The notes beneath the pieces are model-generated. The model saw only the letters and a program-made list of their open reading frames with translations. It did not search any database and was not told the origin of the DNA. Both the position numbers and the translations under genes were made by a program. From contig CM071932.1 of assembly GCA_016081115.2 (NCBI GenBank), forward strand, positions 55,812,659 through 55,876,658: a DNA stretch of 64,000 bases, in the 5' to 3' direction. Numbering within the stretch: the first letter of the stretch is position 1; every line of letters starts with the position of its first letter. This document shows positions 12,890 through 24,848 of this stretch, piece by piece. Origin of the DNA: Rehmannia glutinosa (lineage: Eukaryota; Streptophyta; Magnoliopsida; Lamiales; Orobanchaceae).

Positions 12890-14426
12890 TGTAGGTCCCA
12901 AGGGGTGTAAGTGTAAGGTTTAGAAGGGGGTTGAATAAACCTTACCAAATTTTCGATTTAGTCCTTTTAAATCTACAGAGTTAATTCTACACGCTTGTGT
13001 CCTTGATGGACAATCGAATTAGTCACTCAAGAGAGTTAATCTCTCAACAAACTCACTGAGTTGTTGATGGAGCAACTCATTTGTTGGCTATAATTTAACT
13101 CATTTGTGGTTTTATATTCACGGAAGACTTAACACCCTTAAGTATGATTAAGCAAGATTTTAGAGCTTGATTTAGTACTTATAAATTTTATCAAATGGAT
13201 AGCAAATTTATCAAACAGATATAAGCGATTAAAAGTGCAGGAATTTAAATTTGAAATGTAAATGACACAATATAGTTTTTATAGAGGTTCGAAGATGGGG
13301 TAATTCTTCTACTCCTCTCTTCTCCAACTCTGGAGGAATCCACTAGGTAATGATCGGTTTACAAAGTGGTAACAGTCCGGATACAAGTCTTGATCACAAC
13401 AAACCGACTTGATCCTTTGGGACTCGGCCCGAGACGCCTTGATCACTCACCAAGCAGTACGACTCGCCTTCTTCACAGGCATTTTGCTTGCTACTACAAA
13501 CTCACTTGCTCAAGCACTTTGGATTTGATCACGAAGCCCTCCAAAAGCTTAAGACTTGGTTCACGCCTTGAACCTTTCTACAATCCTTCCCGGAATGTAG
13601 ACCCCTTGTTTTCAGATTTTCCTCTTCAACCGATTGAAGTTCTCTTTTCTTCACAGGTAAGTGTTGGATTGATGTACTTGAAATGTAGGCTTGAGGATTG
13701 AGAATGTTTCGGTTTTTGATAAGCTTGTATATCTCACGAGTGTGTCATTCATCATTCTTCTCAAACAAACTCCTCGGCCTTTTATAGTGAACTTTCAAAA
13801 ATTTGCCCGTTGAAGAGATAGGCTCATTTTTTAAAGTCACTTTGCGATCGTTGGCTTGCAGTTCTTGGAATTGCCATTTCCTCGTATGAATTGTTTTATC
13901 ACCTTTTCGAGTTCGACACGGTGTAGTGCTTCCCATTGGTTCATTTCTTTTGCACGCTTCAGGGATCGAGCACTCCAAGAAAGGTGGTATGGAGATATTA
14001 CTTGTTTAAGTAAATCTCTTGATTTCGGCAACGGTTCTTTTTTACGATTATCTCGACTTGATCGCATTTCCTTGCTTTCCCCAGGTGACTTAGAGTCGAC
14101 TTCCAATCATTGGATGACTCTTTGTCACTTGACTTGAGACTTGGCTTCTCTTGAGTTGACTTGATCGATGTTCCACTCACCAGTGCATCTCACCGCTTCT
14201 TCTTGATCGAGTTCTGTCTGCTCTTCTTTGCCGTGACTCATTTGTCTCTCGTGAGTTTTCCTTCAAGTCTTGATTGTCTTCTTGCATGTTAGGGCGTAGC
14301 TGACTTAACTCATCTTGGCCAGCTCTAATTGTTACAATACATTTTACAGCAAGAATTGGGGTGCCAACTTTCTATTCTAAGTTTTACATGGCATTCATCA
14401 AAATCTAAACAATAAAATTCCTAACA
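12890..14426 (-). repeat. Element A 5' LTR (1537 bp)
   Basis: Partner of 413-1959, with TG...CA ends, followed by the second AACAT duplication at 14427-14431. It contains the TATA box at 13778-13786 on the minus strand, with transcription reading left into Gag. Confidence 0.93.
13778..13786 (-). promoter_or_regulatory. TATA box of A 5' LTR
   Basis: TATAAAAGG on the minus strand, at the same LTR position as in the other family LTRs. Confidence 0.8.
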
Positions 14427-17109
14427 AACATCCTCAGCTGAGTCTTTTTGATGTGCAGTTGGAGCAAACTCAGCTTCATCTGCAGATCCCAGGAAGGTTG
14501 TATCAGGATCATCCTGGGAGACATGAAGAGCACTGATTTCCTCCTCTGAATCAGAAATTATGGTCGGATGAATGCTCTTATCTACTTGATTTTTACCTAG
14601 AGAAGTCTCAACCTCCCTTAGGCCTTCATTACCTCCTACAGTCTCAACTGTAGCGGGGCCTTGTACAATCCCTTCGACAGCGCAGAATCGCCCTAGGGTC
14701 TTTCGATGGCATCCACAGGAGTCTTAACTCCGTGGATTGCACTTTCATTGCCTAGAGTGTTAACTCCCAGGGCAGATCCATCCTGTGCCTCGACTGCATC
14801 AGCAGCGTCCTCAGCCTGCAGAGCATTTGGCACTTCAGCTGAGACAAATTCAATTGTCTGAGCTTCGTCAATGACAACTTGCTGTGTTTCCTTTTCTTGT
14901 TCATTCTCCACTTTGCCTCCTAGATTCAGAGTGGAGTCAGCTGCAGCAACCTCCGACCTAGCTGCAGTGGAGTGAGTTTCCCCCTCAGCTGGCGCACCAG
15001 CTGAGTGACTTATGTTGGGGTCACTCTGCTCCAAACTCCCGGCTTTGTCAAATGAGTGGTCAACTGTAGGGGCAGGTGGTAAGACACCTTCAGCATGGGT
15101 CGGCTCAACTTGGGTGCCCAAATTCCTAGTGTCATCGCCAAGTCCCTTGGATCTGTCTTCTGAGTGAACTAGGGAAGTGGTTGCAGCAATAACAGTGGCG
15201 ATCTGTTGTACCACTCCCAACGGATCAATTTCCAGCTGTGATTTGGAAGACTCTCCTGGTCCTTCCGTCAGCTGTTGCTCATACATCATCCTGGATTCCC
15301 GCATGGCTTGCTGCATTTCCAACTCCTCCGTCGCAGCAGCAGGATCCAAGTCCTCGTCACTTTCTGAGAAGGCTTCGAAGTGAGGATGGGTGTGATCGGT
15401 GGTTCCAGTGAAAGGACAAATGTTGGCCTTCTCACGAGCTTTAGCTTCCTCTGTCAATCTCTCCTTCTCTTTTTCTTTGAAGATCTGCAAGATATCAAGG
15501 CAGTTAACTTCATCAAGTGCCTGGACCACTGTGGTCAACCCGAGGAACTTCATCAGTTCTTCCTTTTCTTCAATGAATTCAGGTCTTTCGAACTGTTCCC
15601 TCGAGCGACTCAGTTTCCATTTCCTCCATTCTCGTAGACAATTTTGGATGTCTGGATATGGTGGAGAGAGCATGATCACATTATCTTCATCTTCTTCTTG
15701 ATGTTCTTCCTTTTCAGGAATGGAGGGTAGCGATTACTTTTGCGCTTTTACCTCAAGCAAAGACATCATCACGTGTGGAGACACGATCCTGTCGACAGGG
15801 AGATTCACTATCTTTGCTTCTTGTTCCTCGCTTGTTTCGTCCATACTGGGTATTCGATTTGCCTCTGCTGATCGGCCTCAGCAGACTTGGTTGTATCATC
15901 AATAATATCTGGAGACTGCACTTCTCCAGCAGTCTCAGAGATCTTTTCCAACTAAGTGGCAGACTCAGCTGTCTTCTCAAGTTCTGAACGCTTGGTGAGT
16001 CTTCTTCTTTTTGTCCTTGCCAGAGGAATTTCTGGTTCGAATGCGGCTTCCTCAGATTCCTTGGCGGCGGGGGCCAGTGCATCTTTCTTTGCCTGAGAAG
16101 ATGCCTTTCTTGGCTTGGCAGTCCTCTTCTTCTTGATGGTTGGAGAAGGTATTTGAGGTTCCTTCTCCGCCTCGGCTGCAGGGGCAGGAGACACGGCTAC
16201 AGAGGCAGGTGACTCGGCTGCAGGGGTAGGTGTGGTTTTCTTCTTTCTTTCTTGGGTACTGGCTTCTTGTTTGCATGGGCGCTTTCTTCTTCGGAGGGGA
16301 AGTGACGGTTGTTTTCTTCGGGATCGGTGATTCTCCTCGCAGTATCCGCCCGCTTGGCATAGGCTCTCCTTTGGGCTCCTGAAAGGTTTGCCCGGAACAT
16401 CTTCTTGTTGACATGAAATGACTTTCCATGTCGGAGGGGAACACCCTTCACCTCCATCAAATGGCCAATTACAAGGCCATAGCCCAGAGATCCTCCAAAT
16501 GACCCATCGTCCTTGAAGGACTTATTTGCAACATTCTCGCGTAGTCTGCGTAGACGATTACCCGCCCAATTGACCTTCTTCTCCTCCATGATCGCAGCCA
16601 TGACGATCAGCTTCGTTTTGGATAGCTGATTGAAGCTTCCAAACTTCATATCCACACACTTTGAGACGATATCCATCAACTTGTGATAATCGTCCTTTAG
16701 TAGCTTCTTATCAGCTGTGTAAACCACTTTCGCAAAGACATTCGACCGCCACTTCCTTCTATGCAGCAACCAAGTTTACATCAGTCTCAAATATTTCCGG
16801 CACACCTTCCGACGGCAGCAAACAATGCTCCGCTAGATCTTCAGAGTGATTGTAAGGTCCTTCCTGTGAACAGAGGATTTGATGCCCTCGTCATGAACTT
16901 CAGTGTTCACGTAGAACTGTGCTACCTCTTCAACATAAGTCATCCGAAACTCCATCGTGAGAAAGGGTTTCGGTCCGATTTTCGATTTTGTCGGCTATCT
17001 TCTTCACAAGGGTTTCATCGGAACCCTGTTTAACCATCCCTTCGAAATCCACCGTAGAACCAGTGTGGATTTGCTTCCCTAGTTTGGTGAAATCGTAGGT
17101 TGATGCCAT
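14427..17109 (-). pseudogene. Element B third ORF (ORF3), part before the A insertion
   Basis: Starts at the ATG at 17107-17109. After an early frameshifted stretch, the block at 16197-16769 carries DYHKLMDIVSKCVDMKFGSF, VMAAIMEEKKVNWA and KGVPLRHGKSFHVNKKMF. These match the C ORF3 and distantly the D ORF2 ('putative plant transposon protein' family). A basic Lys/Arg/Pro-rich segment (15952-16194) follows. Then comes a 328-residue open stretch (14693-15679) with PDIQNCLREWRKWKLS and a long acidic Ala/Glu/Ser-rich tail. Element A interrupts the ORF at 14427 and the sequence resumes at 412-1. Function unknown. Confidence 0.72.
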
Positions 17110-17665
17110 TTTTCTGAGTTGTACCGAACAAACCTTGACAAACTTGCCTTGAAGACTGGTAGGGTTTTGAGAGAAAAATGTTTTCTTTGCTTTGGAGAGA
17201 TGAACAGTTTTGAGTAATGTGAGAGAGAGAAAACTGAACGATTGAGTATATAAGGGTTGTGAAAGGACGTGCTTTCGGTTTTTGAAATTTTGATCAAGAT
17301 CAACGGCTCAGATTTAGCACGCCGATTAGCATTTAATTGCCCGCATTTAATACGGCAGCATTTATATCCAATCATATGCTTTGTCGTGCAGCTTTTGACT
17401 GTACCTGTCATTATTACATTGACGTCATCTAAAAACATTCCCGCTTATTAAAAACAACTGCGTTTTTGTCACTTAGCTCATAAATGACTCAGCTTACTCC
17501 TTAACTGACTCAGCTCTTCTTCTCTCTATTCACATAGTGACTCAGCTGTCAGCTAACTCGATACAGCTGACATTCCGATACGGCTAATTCACTTGGTTGA
17601 TTCACGAGCTTTGATCTATTTTCATCTTTTCTCGTTCCATCTCTTCTCCTTGAGTCTTCTGAGTG
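17110..17665 (-). promoter_or_regulatory. B spacer between pol and ORF3 with candidate internal promoter
   Basis: No supported ORF. On the minus strand the spacer has TGACGTCA (17420-17427), then ATTGGATATAAATGC, then TATATA (17247-17252), a CT-rich leader and the ORF3 ATG at 17109. The order and the TGACGTCA-TATATA spacing (about 165 bp) match element C. The inference is that ORF3 is made from its own transcript. Confidence 0.55.
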
Positions 17666-19217
17666 TCAACTCAGCTCAATTAACCCTAGCTCATGCTTGA
17701 GTTCTTCAAATCTTGATTCACATAATGGCTTTGTGAATATGTCAGCAAATTGTTTATCAGTTGAGATGTATTCCAAGGTGATGTCTTTCTTTTCAACATA
17801 ATCTCTTATAAAGTGATATCTGACATCAATATGCTTTGTTCTAGAATGCAACATAGGATTCTGAGTGATTGCAATAGCACTTGTGTTATCACACATAATT
17901 GGAATCTCTTTTTCTTCAACATCATAATCTCTCAGCTGTTGTCTCATCCATAAGACTAGGGCACAACAGCTGCCCGCAACTATGCATTCTGCTTCAGCTG
18001 TGGATGTGGCTATTGAGTTTTGCTTCTTGCTAAACCAGGAAACCAACCTATTTTCAAGCATTTGACATGTACCTGATGTACTTTTCCTATCAACTCTACA
18101 TCCAGCATAGTCAGAGTCTGAATAACTAATAAGTTTGAATCCACCTTCCTTTGGATACCATAGCCGACTTCCTGGCAACCCTTCAGATATCTTAGAATTC
18201 TCTTAGCTGCAATCATGTGACTTTGTTTTGGAGCAGATTGGAATCTTGCACATACACCTACTGCAAAGGTGATGTCTGGCCTACTTGCTCTGAGATAGAG
18301 CAGTGATCCAATAAGTGCTCTGTATCTGGTTTGATCCACATGCTTACCATCTGCATCCATGTCCATCTTGGCTGATGTATTCATTGGTATTTTCACAGAA
18401 GACTTCTCTGCCATACCAAATTTCTTCATTAAATCTCTGGTATACTTTGTCTGACTTATGAAGCTTCCATCCTTCAGCTGTTTTACTTGAAGTCCTAGAA
18501 AGAATGCCAGTTCTCCCATCATGCTCATTTCAGATTTGCCTTGCATGATGTTTGAGAATTTGTCACACAACTCTTTGTTTGTGGATCCAAAAATGATGTC
18601 ATCCACATATATTTGAACAAGCAGTATACTCTCTCCATCTTGAATTCTGAAGAGTGTTCTGTCCACTTTGCCTTTGGTGAATCCATTATCTGTCAGAAAT
18701 TGAGATAATGTATCATACCATGCTCTAGGTGCCTATTTCAATCCATATAGAGCTTTCTTGAGCTTGTACACCTTATCTCCAAGAGTCTTCTGTTCAAATC
18801 CTGGAGGTTGCTCAACATAGACTTCTTCTTCCAACAATCCATTTAAGAATGCACTTTTCACATCCATTTGATATGCAGTGAAGTTCTTGTGTGCAGCATA
18901 GGCAATAAACATCCTTATTGCTTCTAATCTTGCAACAAGAGCAAATGTTTCATCAAATCTATTCCTTCTTCTTGGCAATACCCTTTGGCTACCAATATTG
19001 CTTTGTTCCTTACCACAGAACCTTCCTCATTCATCTTGTTTCTGAATACCCATTTTGTGCCAATAACATTTTGATGGGTTGGTCTTTGTACCAGTTCCCA
19101 TACTTTATTTCTTTCAAACTGATTCAACTCTTCTTGCGTGGCTTGAATCCAATGTGTATTATCCAATGCTTGGGACACATCTTTTGGCTCTATTTGGGAA
19201 ATAAAACAAGTGAACAT
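17666..19217 (-). pseudogene. Element B RT and RNase H
   Basis: RT: NVIGTKWVFRNKMNEE (18924-19217), then AHKNFTAYQMDVKSAFLNG and KVYKLKKALYGLK (18733-18978), where a TAG stop falls just before the expected QAPRAWYD, then catalytic YVDDIIFGSTNKE (18010-18666). RNase H: YSDSDYAGCRVDRKSTSG, IMCDNTSAIAITQNPML and DKQFADIFTKPLCESRFEELKHELGLIELS, ending at a TGA (17666-18178). The RNase H C-terminal half is uninterrupted. Breaks are a frameshift near 18950, the stop near 18735 and a frameshift near 18150. Together these domains copy the RNA into cDNA. Confidence 0.9.
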
Positions 19218-19492
19218 AGCTTCTTGTTGAGCTCTGGATCTGGTTCTTACACCATCTCTTACATCTCCAATGACTAGCTCTGGTGGATGGTCTCTCAGCC
19301 ATCACACATCAGGTTGGAGTAAGTCAGTTGGGTTCAGTCGTCTTACAGCTGTATTACCTTAAGCAGCTATCTCATCATCGCTTAGTTGCAGATTTTCCAG
19401 CTGTCTTTGAGATTAAGCTATTTCACCTTTATCTTGATTGATTGCTCCAGCTTCAGCTTCAACATAGGGACTCTTCTGCATAGTTGGTCGAT

Positions 19493-20581
19493 TCAACTTT
19501 TATCGCCTAACTCCTCAATGTCTTCTCCATTTACATTAGGTTCATCAAAAACCACATGTATAGACTCTTCGTGACCATTGTCCTCTTGTTCAAGACTTAT
19601 AGGCTTTGCTTTCAAATTTGAGTATCCCAAGAAGATACCTTCATCGACTTTAGCATCAAAAGCCTTCAGATTATCCTTTCCATTGTTGTGAATAAAGCAT
19701 TTACATCCAAATATTCTAAAATATGCAATATTTGGCTTTCTCCCTGTCCGAATCTCATAGGGAGTCTTTGTCAGCTGTTTATTTATCAAGCATCTATTTT
19801 GAGTATAGCATGCAGTGTTTATAGCTTCAGCCCAAAATCTTTTAGGCAATCCAGCTTCAGCTAACATGGTTCTTGCAGCTTCCTTGAGAGTTATGTTCTT
19901 CTTTCAACTACTCCATTCTGCTATGGAGTCCTTGCTTCAGATAATTCATGAGCAATACCATTTTCAACACAATACTGAGTTATTATTCCATTGACAAACT
20001 CAGTTCCTCTATCAGATCTTATCTTTATAATGGTTTGACTCTTCTCATTAGTTGAGGTAACTTCTGCAAGGTTTCCTTCTTTTTACACATGAAAATTGTC
20101 CATGTACATCTTGAATAATCATCCACCACTACTAGAGTGCATTTCTTTCCACTTCGTTGGCTGGCTCAACTGGACCAAATAGATCCATATGCAACAGATG
20201 CAATATTCTTGTTGAAGATGGACTTGACTTCTCTTTGAATGATGATTTGATCTGCTTTCCCATCTGGCATGCATCACAGACACTTTATTTCTTGTACACT
20301 AAGTCTGGTAGTCCTTCTACAAGATTAATCCTTGCAAGTTTGTTAATTGTCTTGAAATTTAGATGACTCAGCTTCTTGTGCCACAACCAACTTGATTTGG
20401 TTGTACTCTTTGCTAGCAAATAAGTGCTTGGTGTGGCAGTCGACCAATCTACCACATACAGGTTCTTTTGTCTGGATCCTTGCAACACTACTTCATTTGA
20501 TTCAGTGTCTTTGATTTGGCACATTCCCATATTGAATCCAACATTATAGCCCTTGTCACAGAGTTGGCTGGTGCTTAACAA
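19493..20581 (-). pseudogene. Element B integrase
   Basis: The pre-integrase domain (20285-20581) contains NLYVVDWSTATP and LWHKKLSHLNFKTINKLA, with the H...H half of the HHCC finger; the CDAC-type cysteines follow just downstream. The core has MDLFGPVEPA and a VVVDDYSR-type first Asp near 20120. The C-terminal part (19493-19867) has PKRFWAEAINTACYTQNR, GRKPNIAYFRIFGCKCF and NGKDNLKAFDAK. Frameshifts lie near 20160 and 19880. Confidence 0.87.
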
Positions 20582-20639
20582 GTTGAAGTTGAGGCCTTCA
20601 ACGTATGCAACATCTGTGATTTCTAATCCATTTTTATTG

Positions 20640-20800
20640 ATGGATCCAGTGCCTCTTATTTACCCTAGAGCTTCATTTCCTCCAAATATGACTTTTCCAC
20701 CTCTAATTTCCTTGAATTTTGACAGATATTTCTTGTTTCCTGTCATGTGTCTGGAACAACCACTATCCATGTACCAGGTTCCTTGGCACTCAGCTGCTCC
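20640..20800 (-). pseudogene. Element B protease core
   Basis: WYMDSGCSRHMTG carries the aspartic protease triad DSG at 20758-20766, followed by KVIFGGNEA. It cleaves the Gag-Pol precursor. An in-frame stop lies shortly after, in the IRGT region. Confidence 0.82.
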
Positions 20801-21196
20801 TTGAACCTGCAATCAAGGAAATCAGTTTTTAGGTACCCATACTTGTCTGGGTCCTGAGGGGTTAGTGGTGTAAGATGATCCAATCAACCTATAGCCAAAT
20901 GATCTGACTCTAAGAGGTTGCCATCTATCTGTGCCATAATCATGATTCACCTTGGCAAATTGCTTGGGGGTTTTAGGTTCATACAGTTGACTCTTTTGTC
21001 TGTATGCATGTGTGTGTGTTTTAGCAATTGCCTTCTTTGGGTAATTGTGATATTTCTGAGTGTAGTGCTTGGGTGCATATGTGTGCTGATGATAGCTCTT
21101 TTGCCTTTGGAATGGCCTTCATTGAGTTCTAGGCTTTTGCCATTTTGGCATATATTCCATAGGTCTTTGCTGATATTTCACATTATTCCAATCAGC

Positions 21197-21900
21197 TTAG
21201 CTTGGGTAGTTTTTACCATTCCCATCATATGTGTTCCTTTGATAGAACTTCTGGGGTTTCTGGTAGCTCCGTTTCTTCTTCACAGAGTACTTCCTGTTTG
21301 GAGTTTGCTGAGGCACTCTGCTGGATTTCTTCTCAAATGTCCTCTCAGCATGCTCAACTAGCTGTTTTCCTTTTCCTTTATAACCAGGGCCAGTTTGTTT
21401 GTGGTTGTGCTTTGGAATGAATGTGTGTGCAACATTTGGTGTCTTGGATTTTTGAGATGCTTCATTACTTGAAGATCCTTTTTCCAAAATCACTCTGGGA
21501 GTTTGCTTGTGCACAAAGGAATTGAATCATATGCTTGTCTTATCTCCACATTCTTTTTGGCTCATAATGAGGTCATCCAATGATTTAGATGCCTTTGTGA
21601 ATGAAGCAATCACATTTTTGAGATCATTTTCCCTCTTTTCTATAGCAGCTATTTCTGCTATTAGTTTAGCATTTTCAGCCTTCAGCTCTTTGTTCTCATC
21701 AGCTATGTGACTTAGAGAACTCAGCTCCTTAGTCAGCTGTGAGTTTTGGCTTTTGAGCTGGCTGTTTTCCTCATTAATAGTGTGTGTGAGGACTTAATGT
21801 GCTCAAAGTCTTTCATCATTTTGCCTAATTAATCATAAAGATCAGTGGATGATGAAGTGTGTGTGTCACAATCACTATCACTAGAATCTGAGTGAGATGA
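21197..21900 (-). pseudogene. Element B Gag-protease linker with coiled coil
   Basis: A coiled-coil segment (around 21560-21820) corresponds to the Leu/Asn-rich coil of A. It is followed by a basic, Lys/Gln/Asn-rich segment at 21197-21514 with KPQKFYQRNTYDGNGKNYPS. The same basic block is present in C near 46320-46400. Confidence 0.7.
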
Positions 21901-21921
21901 GTTAGAGTGTACCTCATCTTC

Positions 21922-23151
21922 TTAGTCAGGTTGATCTTGTTCTTTAGCCATTAGACATATTAAGGCTTCTTCTTCAGAGTCACTTAAGTAGTCAGCTTCA
22001 CTACTCTCTGAGTCTGCTGCTTCTTTTGACTTAGCTGTCTCAGCAGCCAACATGGCCTTTTTCTTTTCTTGTCTTCTTTCTCTGAAGACTCTTCTTTCTT
22101 CTTCATTCCTGTATTTGTTGACTACAGGATATGGACAGTCAATAGCAAAGTGTCCTGGTTGTCTGCAATTCCAACACAGTTTTTCAACTTTTTGGTCAGC
22201 TCTTTCGTTTCTTGAGTTGTCAGCTCTTTGATATTCGACCTTTTGATGCTCAGCTCTTTTTGGTGGCCTATCTTCCCTTGACTTGGAGGGAGCTGAATGC
22301 CTTCTGGAGGATTCACCTTTGTTTCTTTTATAGTTCTTGTTGAAGAACTTGTTGAATCTTTTAACCATCAGGGCAATCTCTTCCTGGTCAATGACTTCTT
22401 TTACCTGAGCTCTCTACCCATCCTTGACTATGAGTGCAGCTGTTTTGGGTACAACTGTCTCCTCTTGATCTTTTCTTCTCAGCTCAAATCGTAGGCTTTG
22501 AGATCTGAGAATAGCTCATGGTTGGATGTTGTGGTGAGGTTCATTGAATGTCTTAGGGCCATGACTTTCATTTCCCATTCAGCTGGGAGGCTTCTTAGAA
22601 TCTTCATACACATTTCTTTCGGTGTATATTCTTTCCCAAGTGCCAGATAGTTCATTGGTAATCTCAGTGAATCGAGCATCCAGCTGATCCAAGGTTTCAC
22701 TTGCAAGCATTTTAAAATTTTCAAATTTTTGTACAACAATAGATAACTTGTTTTCCTTAATTTGCTCCGATCCTTCACAAATTAAAGTTAGTTTATCCCA
22801 GATTTCTTTGGTTGTCTTGCAAGATTTGACTTTGTTGAACATGGCTTTGTCCAAAGTCTTGTAAAGTATATCCTTGGCCACATTGTCTAGGTTGTATCTT
22901 TTTCTGTCATCATTTGTCCATTCAGCTCTTGGTTTTTCAACCATAGCTGGTCTAGGAGAAGCAACCTCTTCTCCTTCAGCTGCAACAGCTCTCCTTGCAG
23001 ATGTGTTCACCTTCATTATTTGCAGTGGCCCATCCTCTATCACTATCCACATCTCATCATGTAAAGCTGATAGATGAGCCTGCATACGTATTTTCCAGTC
23101 ATCAAATTCTTCAATGGTGAACATAGGAATGCGTGTCAAATTTGCTTCCAT
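21922..23151 (-). pseudogene. Element B Gag
   Basis: MEANLTRIPMFTIEEFDDWK starts at 23151; the open frame extends 14 codons upstream to 23193, but this ATG is conserved in A. The UBN2-like capsid region has EIWDKLTLICEGSEQIKENK and, after one frameshift near 22700, MKILRSLPAEWEMKV. The last part (21922-22368) has MVKRFNKFFNKNYKRNKGES and an intact CCHC knuckle CWNCRQPGHFAIDC (22135-22176), then an acidic tail. One or two frameshifts prevent a full product. Confidence 0.88.
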
Positions 23152-23264
23152 GATAATAACTTTGCTATTTAAAAATGGCTTTTGAAAGAACAAGTGTTAA
23201 AAACTTCTTTGAAAGATTGGAGATCTAGTTCAGTAACCAGTGCGGAAGGCTCAATGAAACAACC

Positions 23265-23276
23265 GCTCTGATACCA
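23265..23276 (-). other. Primer-binding site of B (tRNA-iMet)
   Basis: The coding strand reads TGGTATCAGAGC, an exact plant initiator-Met PBS, two bases inside the 5' LTR. Confidence 0.92.
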
Positions 23277-23278
23277 CT

Positions 23279-24848
23279 TGTATGTCCCAAGGGGTGAGAG
23301 TAAGGTTTAGAAGGGGGGGTTGAATAAACCTTACCAACTTTTCGATTTTAGTCCTTTTAAAATAACAGAGTTAATTTCACAGCTATGTCCTTGAGGGACA
23401 ACTAAGTTAGTTAACCAGCAGAGTTAGCCACTCAACAGACTCGATTGAGTTGTTGATAGAATAACTCAGTTGTTTAGTCTAAACCTTAACTTGGCTGTGA
23501 TGAGATTTTCAGCAGAAGACTTAACACTCTTAAATTTGGTTTAAGTTTGTTTTAACACTTGGTTTTAGCACTTTGTTAATTATCAGTTGGATAGCAAATT
23601 ATCAGCAGATATAAAATAATGTGCGTAAGTAAAAATGCTTTGAAATGTAAATGACACAATAATTTTTATAGAGGTTCAAGATGGGGTAATTCTTCTACTC
23701 TCTCTCTTCTCCCAACTCCCGGAAGAATCCACTAAGTATTGATCGAGTACAAAGTGGTTATCAGTCCGGATACAAGTCTTGATCACTGGTGACTTGATCC
23801 TTTGGGACTCGGGCCTGAGATGCCTTGGTCACACGGTGGCTTATCGTCCGACTCGCTTTCTTCACAGGGGCCGCTTTGCTACTTCAGCTCATTTGCTCAA
23901 GCTTCTTGGATTTGATCACGAAGCCCTCCAATAACTTGAGACTGGTTCGACCTTGAACCTTTCTACAATCCTTCTTGGAATGTAGACCCCTTTTGATTCT
24001 TCAAAAGTTTCCTCTTCAACAGATTGAAGTTGTCTTTCCTTCACAGCTTGGTGTTGGATTGATTTCCTTCGAGAGTTAGGCTTGAGGATTTTGCTTGAAT
24101 AACTTGAGAATATATTGCAGGTTACAGTTCGAATAATTGCTTGAATGTTCGTGGTTCAGGTAACCTTCTCTCAATGAGATTCCTCAGCCTTTTATAGTGA
24201 ACTTTCAAAGATCTGCCCGTTGAAGAGATAAGCTGATTTTCAAAAGTCACTTGTGTTCGTTGGCTTGTCTTGTTGCAGTCCTTGATGTTGACATTTTCTC
24301 GTATTAAATGATTGTTCAGCTTTTCAGAGTCTGACACGAGGTGCAGTGATTCCCATTGGTTTATTCCTTTTGCATGCTTCTGGGACTGAACACTTTAAGA
24401 CATGGCAGCATGGAAGTATTACTTGTTTAGGTAATATTCTTGACTTTCAGGCAACGGATTCTTTTGATTGTCTTGACTTGACTGCAGTTCTCTAACTTCC
24501 CCAGGTGGCTTCGAGTTTGCTTCCAATCAATGGATAACTCCTCTGTCACTTCAACTTGAGATTTGGCTTCTTGAGTTGACTTGACTGACACCTCACACGG
24601 CTGTATCCCAGCTGATACTCCTTCAGTCGAGTTCTTGACTTCTTATTCTTGCCATACTCAGCTGTTTCACAGCGAAGTCTTCATTTCATTCTTCAGTTTA
24701 CTTCTTGTATATCCAGGCATAACTAACTTGACTCGGCTCGTACAACCCTATCTATTACAATGCAAATTACAAGGAAAATGGGGTGCCAACTTTCTAGTCT
24801 ACGTTTTACATGGCATTCATCAAAATCTAAACAATAAATTTCCCAAAA
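23279..24848 (-). repeat. Element B 5' LTR
   Basis: Begins TGTATGTCCCAAGG on the + strand and is similar throughout to the A LTRs. The outer end is altered (TCCCAAAA where A has TCCTAACA), so the last bases are placed by alignment. A TATA box lies at 24188-24196 on the minus strand. The partner LTR is outside the window. The next bases, AATCA, are the predicted target duplication. Confidence 0.88.
24188..24196 (-). promoter_or_regulatory. TATA box of B LTR
   Basis: TATAAAAGG, conserved with A and C. Confidence 0.78.

Larger units (their letters stand above)
413..14426 (-). mobile_element. Element A: full-length Sirevirus-like Ty1/copia retrotransposon nested in B
   Basis: The element is 14,014 bp, bounded by two LTRs (413-1959 and 12890-14426) that start TGTAGGTCCC and end CCTAACA on the + strand, and flanked by the 5-bp duplication AACAT (408-412 and 14427-14431). 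The coding strand is minus: PBS at 12875-12886, Gag, protease, integrase, RT, RNase H, third ORF, then a PPT at 1961-1973. Sequence outside the duplications joins into one continuous third ORF of element B, so this is an insertion into B. All reading frames are broken in places, but many breaks coincide with CAG/CTG sites (see findings), so the copy may be younger and more intact than it looks. Confidence 0.93.
1..24848 (-). mobile_element. Element B: Sirevirus-like Ty1/copia retrotransposon, left end outside window, interrupted by element A
   Basis: B reads leftward: 5' LTR (23279-24848), PBS, Gag, protease, integrase, RT, RNase H and a long third ORF (from 17109). The third ORF is cut at 14427 by element A and resumes at 412-1. 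The 3' LTR must lie left of the window. Assignment to the Sirevirus/Maximus branch of copia is inferred from the long LTR (about 1.57 kb), the iMet-type PBS, the Gag with a CCHC knuckle and coiled coil, and the extra ORF after pol. B has CA/TG at many places where the nested copy A has CG, as expected for an older, methylated copy. It carries several frameshifts and is probably not autonomous. Confidence 0.85.
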
